Below, piece by piece: positions 4,543 to 5,361 of a DNA stretch of 5,361 nt. The stretch lies in NCBI GenBank assembly GCA_025800435.1, contig JAOXRV010000429.1, positions 1 to 5,361 on the forward strand, written 5' to 3'. The first letter of the stretch is position 1; each line of letters begins with the position of its first letter. The notes beneath the pieces are model-generated. The model saw nothing but the letters and a program-made list of their open reading frames with translations. It made no database searches and had not been told where the DNA came from. This stretch comes from Cellvibrionaceae bacterium. GTDB taxonomy: Bacteria; Pseudomonadota; Gammaproteobacteria; Pseudomonadales; Cellvibrionaceae. The position numbers and the translations under genes are program-made.

Positions 4543-5361
4543 TTAGTGTTCCCGGGTAGATCTAAATTCTACCTCGGGGTAACGCTCTTGGCTGAGGGAT
4601 AAATTAACCCGAGTGGGGGCCAAATAAGTTAAATGGCCACCGCCGTCGATGGCCAGGTTATCCGCACACTTGCGCTTAAACTCTTCAAACTTTTTCGGGT
4701 CGTCACACTCCACCCAGCGGGCAGTATTAACATTGACCTGCTCGTAAATTGCCTCGACTTTATACTCATCTTTAAGCCGGTAGGCCACCACCTCAAACTG
4801 CAGCACACCCACCGCGCCCACCACAATATCGTTGCTGTTGATGGGAAAGAACACCTGGGTTGAACCCTCTTCGGACAACTGCTGCAAGCCTTTTTGCAGG
4901 GCCTTGGTTTTGAGCGGATCTTTCAGACGAATGCGTCGAAACAGCTCCGGCGCAAAGTGCGGAATGCCGGTAAATTTTAAATTCTCGCCCTCGCTAAAGG
5001 CATCCCCTATTTGGATGGTGCCGTGGTTGTGCAGACCGATAATATCGCCGGACATGGCCTCGTCCAATAGCTCGCGCTCACCGGCTTTAAAGCTTACCGC
5101 ATCGGCAATTTTAACGTCTTTGCCCAGGCGCACATGGCGCATCTTCATGCCCTTATCGTATTTGCCCGAGCAGACTCGCATAAAGGCGATACGGTCCCGG
5201 TGCTTGGGGTCCATATTGGCCTGTATCTTAAACACGAAACCGGAGAATTTCTCCTCACAGGGTTCCACCTCACGGGTTTCGGTGGCTCGGACCAACGGCG
5301 CGGGTGCCCAGTCGACAAAATCGTCCAGCATTTCGCGCACCCCAAAGTTGGCCAGGGCGGT
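4543..5361 (-). CDS. prfC: Peptide chain release factor 3, C-terminal part (partial)
   Basis: RF3 is a translational GTPase that removes RF1 or RF2 from the ribosome after peptide release. The window holds the last 272 codons and the TAA stop; the GTPase domain and start codon lie beyond the right edge (E. coli RF3 has 529 residues). The visible sequence matches E. coli RF3 nearly block for block. Counting from the first visible codon, these are TALANFGV (1-8), GFVFKIQANMDPKHRDR (41-57), GLHNHGTIQIGD (109-120), FAPELFRRIRLKDP (136-149), QLSEEG (161-166), GAVGVLQFEVV (182-192), TARWVEC (213-219) and the terminal STREH. These cover the linker after the G domain, the beta-barrel domain II and the C-terminal domain III. 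The frame continues unbroken to the edge; the GTG at 5338-5340 is internal and not a start. The acyltransferase gene follows 37 nt downstream. No frameshift or missing block is visible. Confidence 0.96.
   Translation of the reverse strand, partial: TALANFGVREMLDDFVDWAPAPLVRATETREVEPCEEKFSGFVFKIQANMDPKHRDRIAFMRVCSGKYDKGMKMRHVRLGKDVKIADAVSFKAGERELLDEAMSGDIIGLHNHGTIQIGDAFSEGENLKFTGIPHFAPELFRRIRLKDPLKTKALQKGLQQLSEEGSTQVFFPINSNDIVVGAVGVLQFEVVAYRLKDEYKVEAIYEQVNVNTARWVECDDPKKFEEFKRKCADNLAIDGGGHLTYLAPTRVNLSLSQERYPEVEFRSTREH

Noticed and set aside
4303..4602. 99-codon plus-strand frame across the acyltransferase start and prfC end
   Set aside because: It is antisense to two well-supported genes and contains no domain or credible start signal.

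Overview
The window looks like chromosomal DNA from a gammaproteobacterium, probably a marine, Cellvibrionales-like or Alteromonadales-like lineage. This is inferred from close similarity to remembered Escherichia coli sequences of YciH, Lnt (apolipoprotein N-acyltransferase) and the C-terminal half of RF3 (prfC). Coding density is high. There are no mobile elements, CRISPR arrays, tRNAs or rRNAs, and no sign of recent transfer.

Layout, left to right. (1) Positions 1-91, minus strand: the first 30 codons of a gene whose N-terminus resembles ion-channel-type transporters. (2) Positions 92-219: a divergent control region with an unusually symmetric promoter architecture. (3) Positions 220-2396, plus strand: a tightly packed cluster of three overlapping genes, a small zinc-ribbon membrane protein (TTG start), yciH (ATG start) and lnt (GTG start). 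(4) Positions 2441-2851, minus strand: an unrecognised 136-residue soluble protein, convergent with lnt. (5) Positions 2852-3031: a divergent, AT-rich intergenic region holding a sigma-E-like promoter candidate and nested palindromes. (6) Positions 3032-3883, plus strand: a 283-residue lipoprotein of the DUF6279 type. (7) Positions 3909-4505, minus strand: a small PlsC-type acyltransferase, convergent with the lipoprotein gene. (8) Positions 4543-5361, minus strand: the C-terminal 272 codons of prfC, cut by the window edge and lying 37 nt upstream of the acyltransferase gene.

How the genes relate. Much of the window concerns the cell envelope: Lnt completes lipoprotein acylation, the DUF6279 protein is a predicted Lnt substrate, and the PlsC-like enzyme probably acylates a glycerolipid. 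The other theme is translation (YciH, RF3). The lnt cluster is notable because lnt is commonly found with the ybeZ-ybeY-corC genes, and here it is preceded instead by yciH and a zinc-ribbon membrane protein. I found no convincing novel multi-gene system. The most interesting items are the symmetric divergent promoter at 118-197, the sigma-E-like site before the lipoprotein gene, and the unrecognised 136-residue protein.
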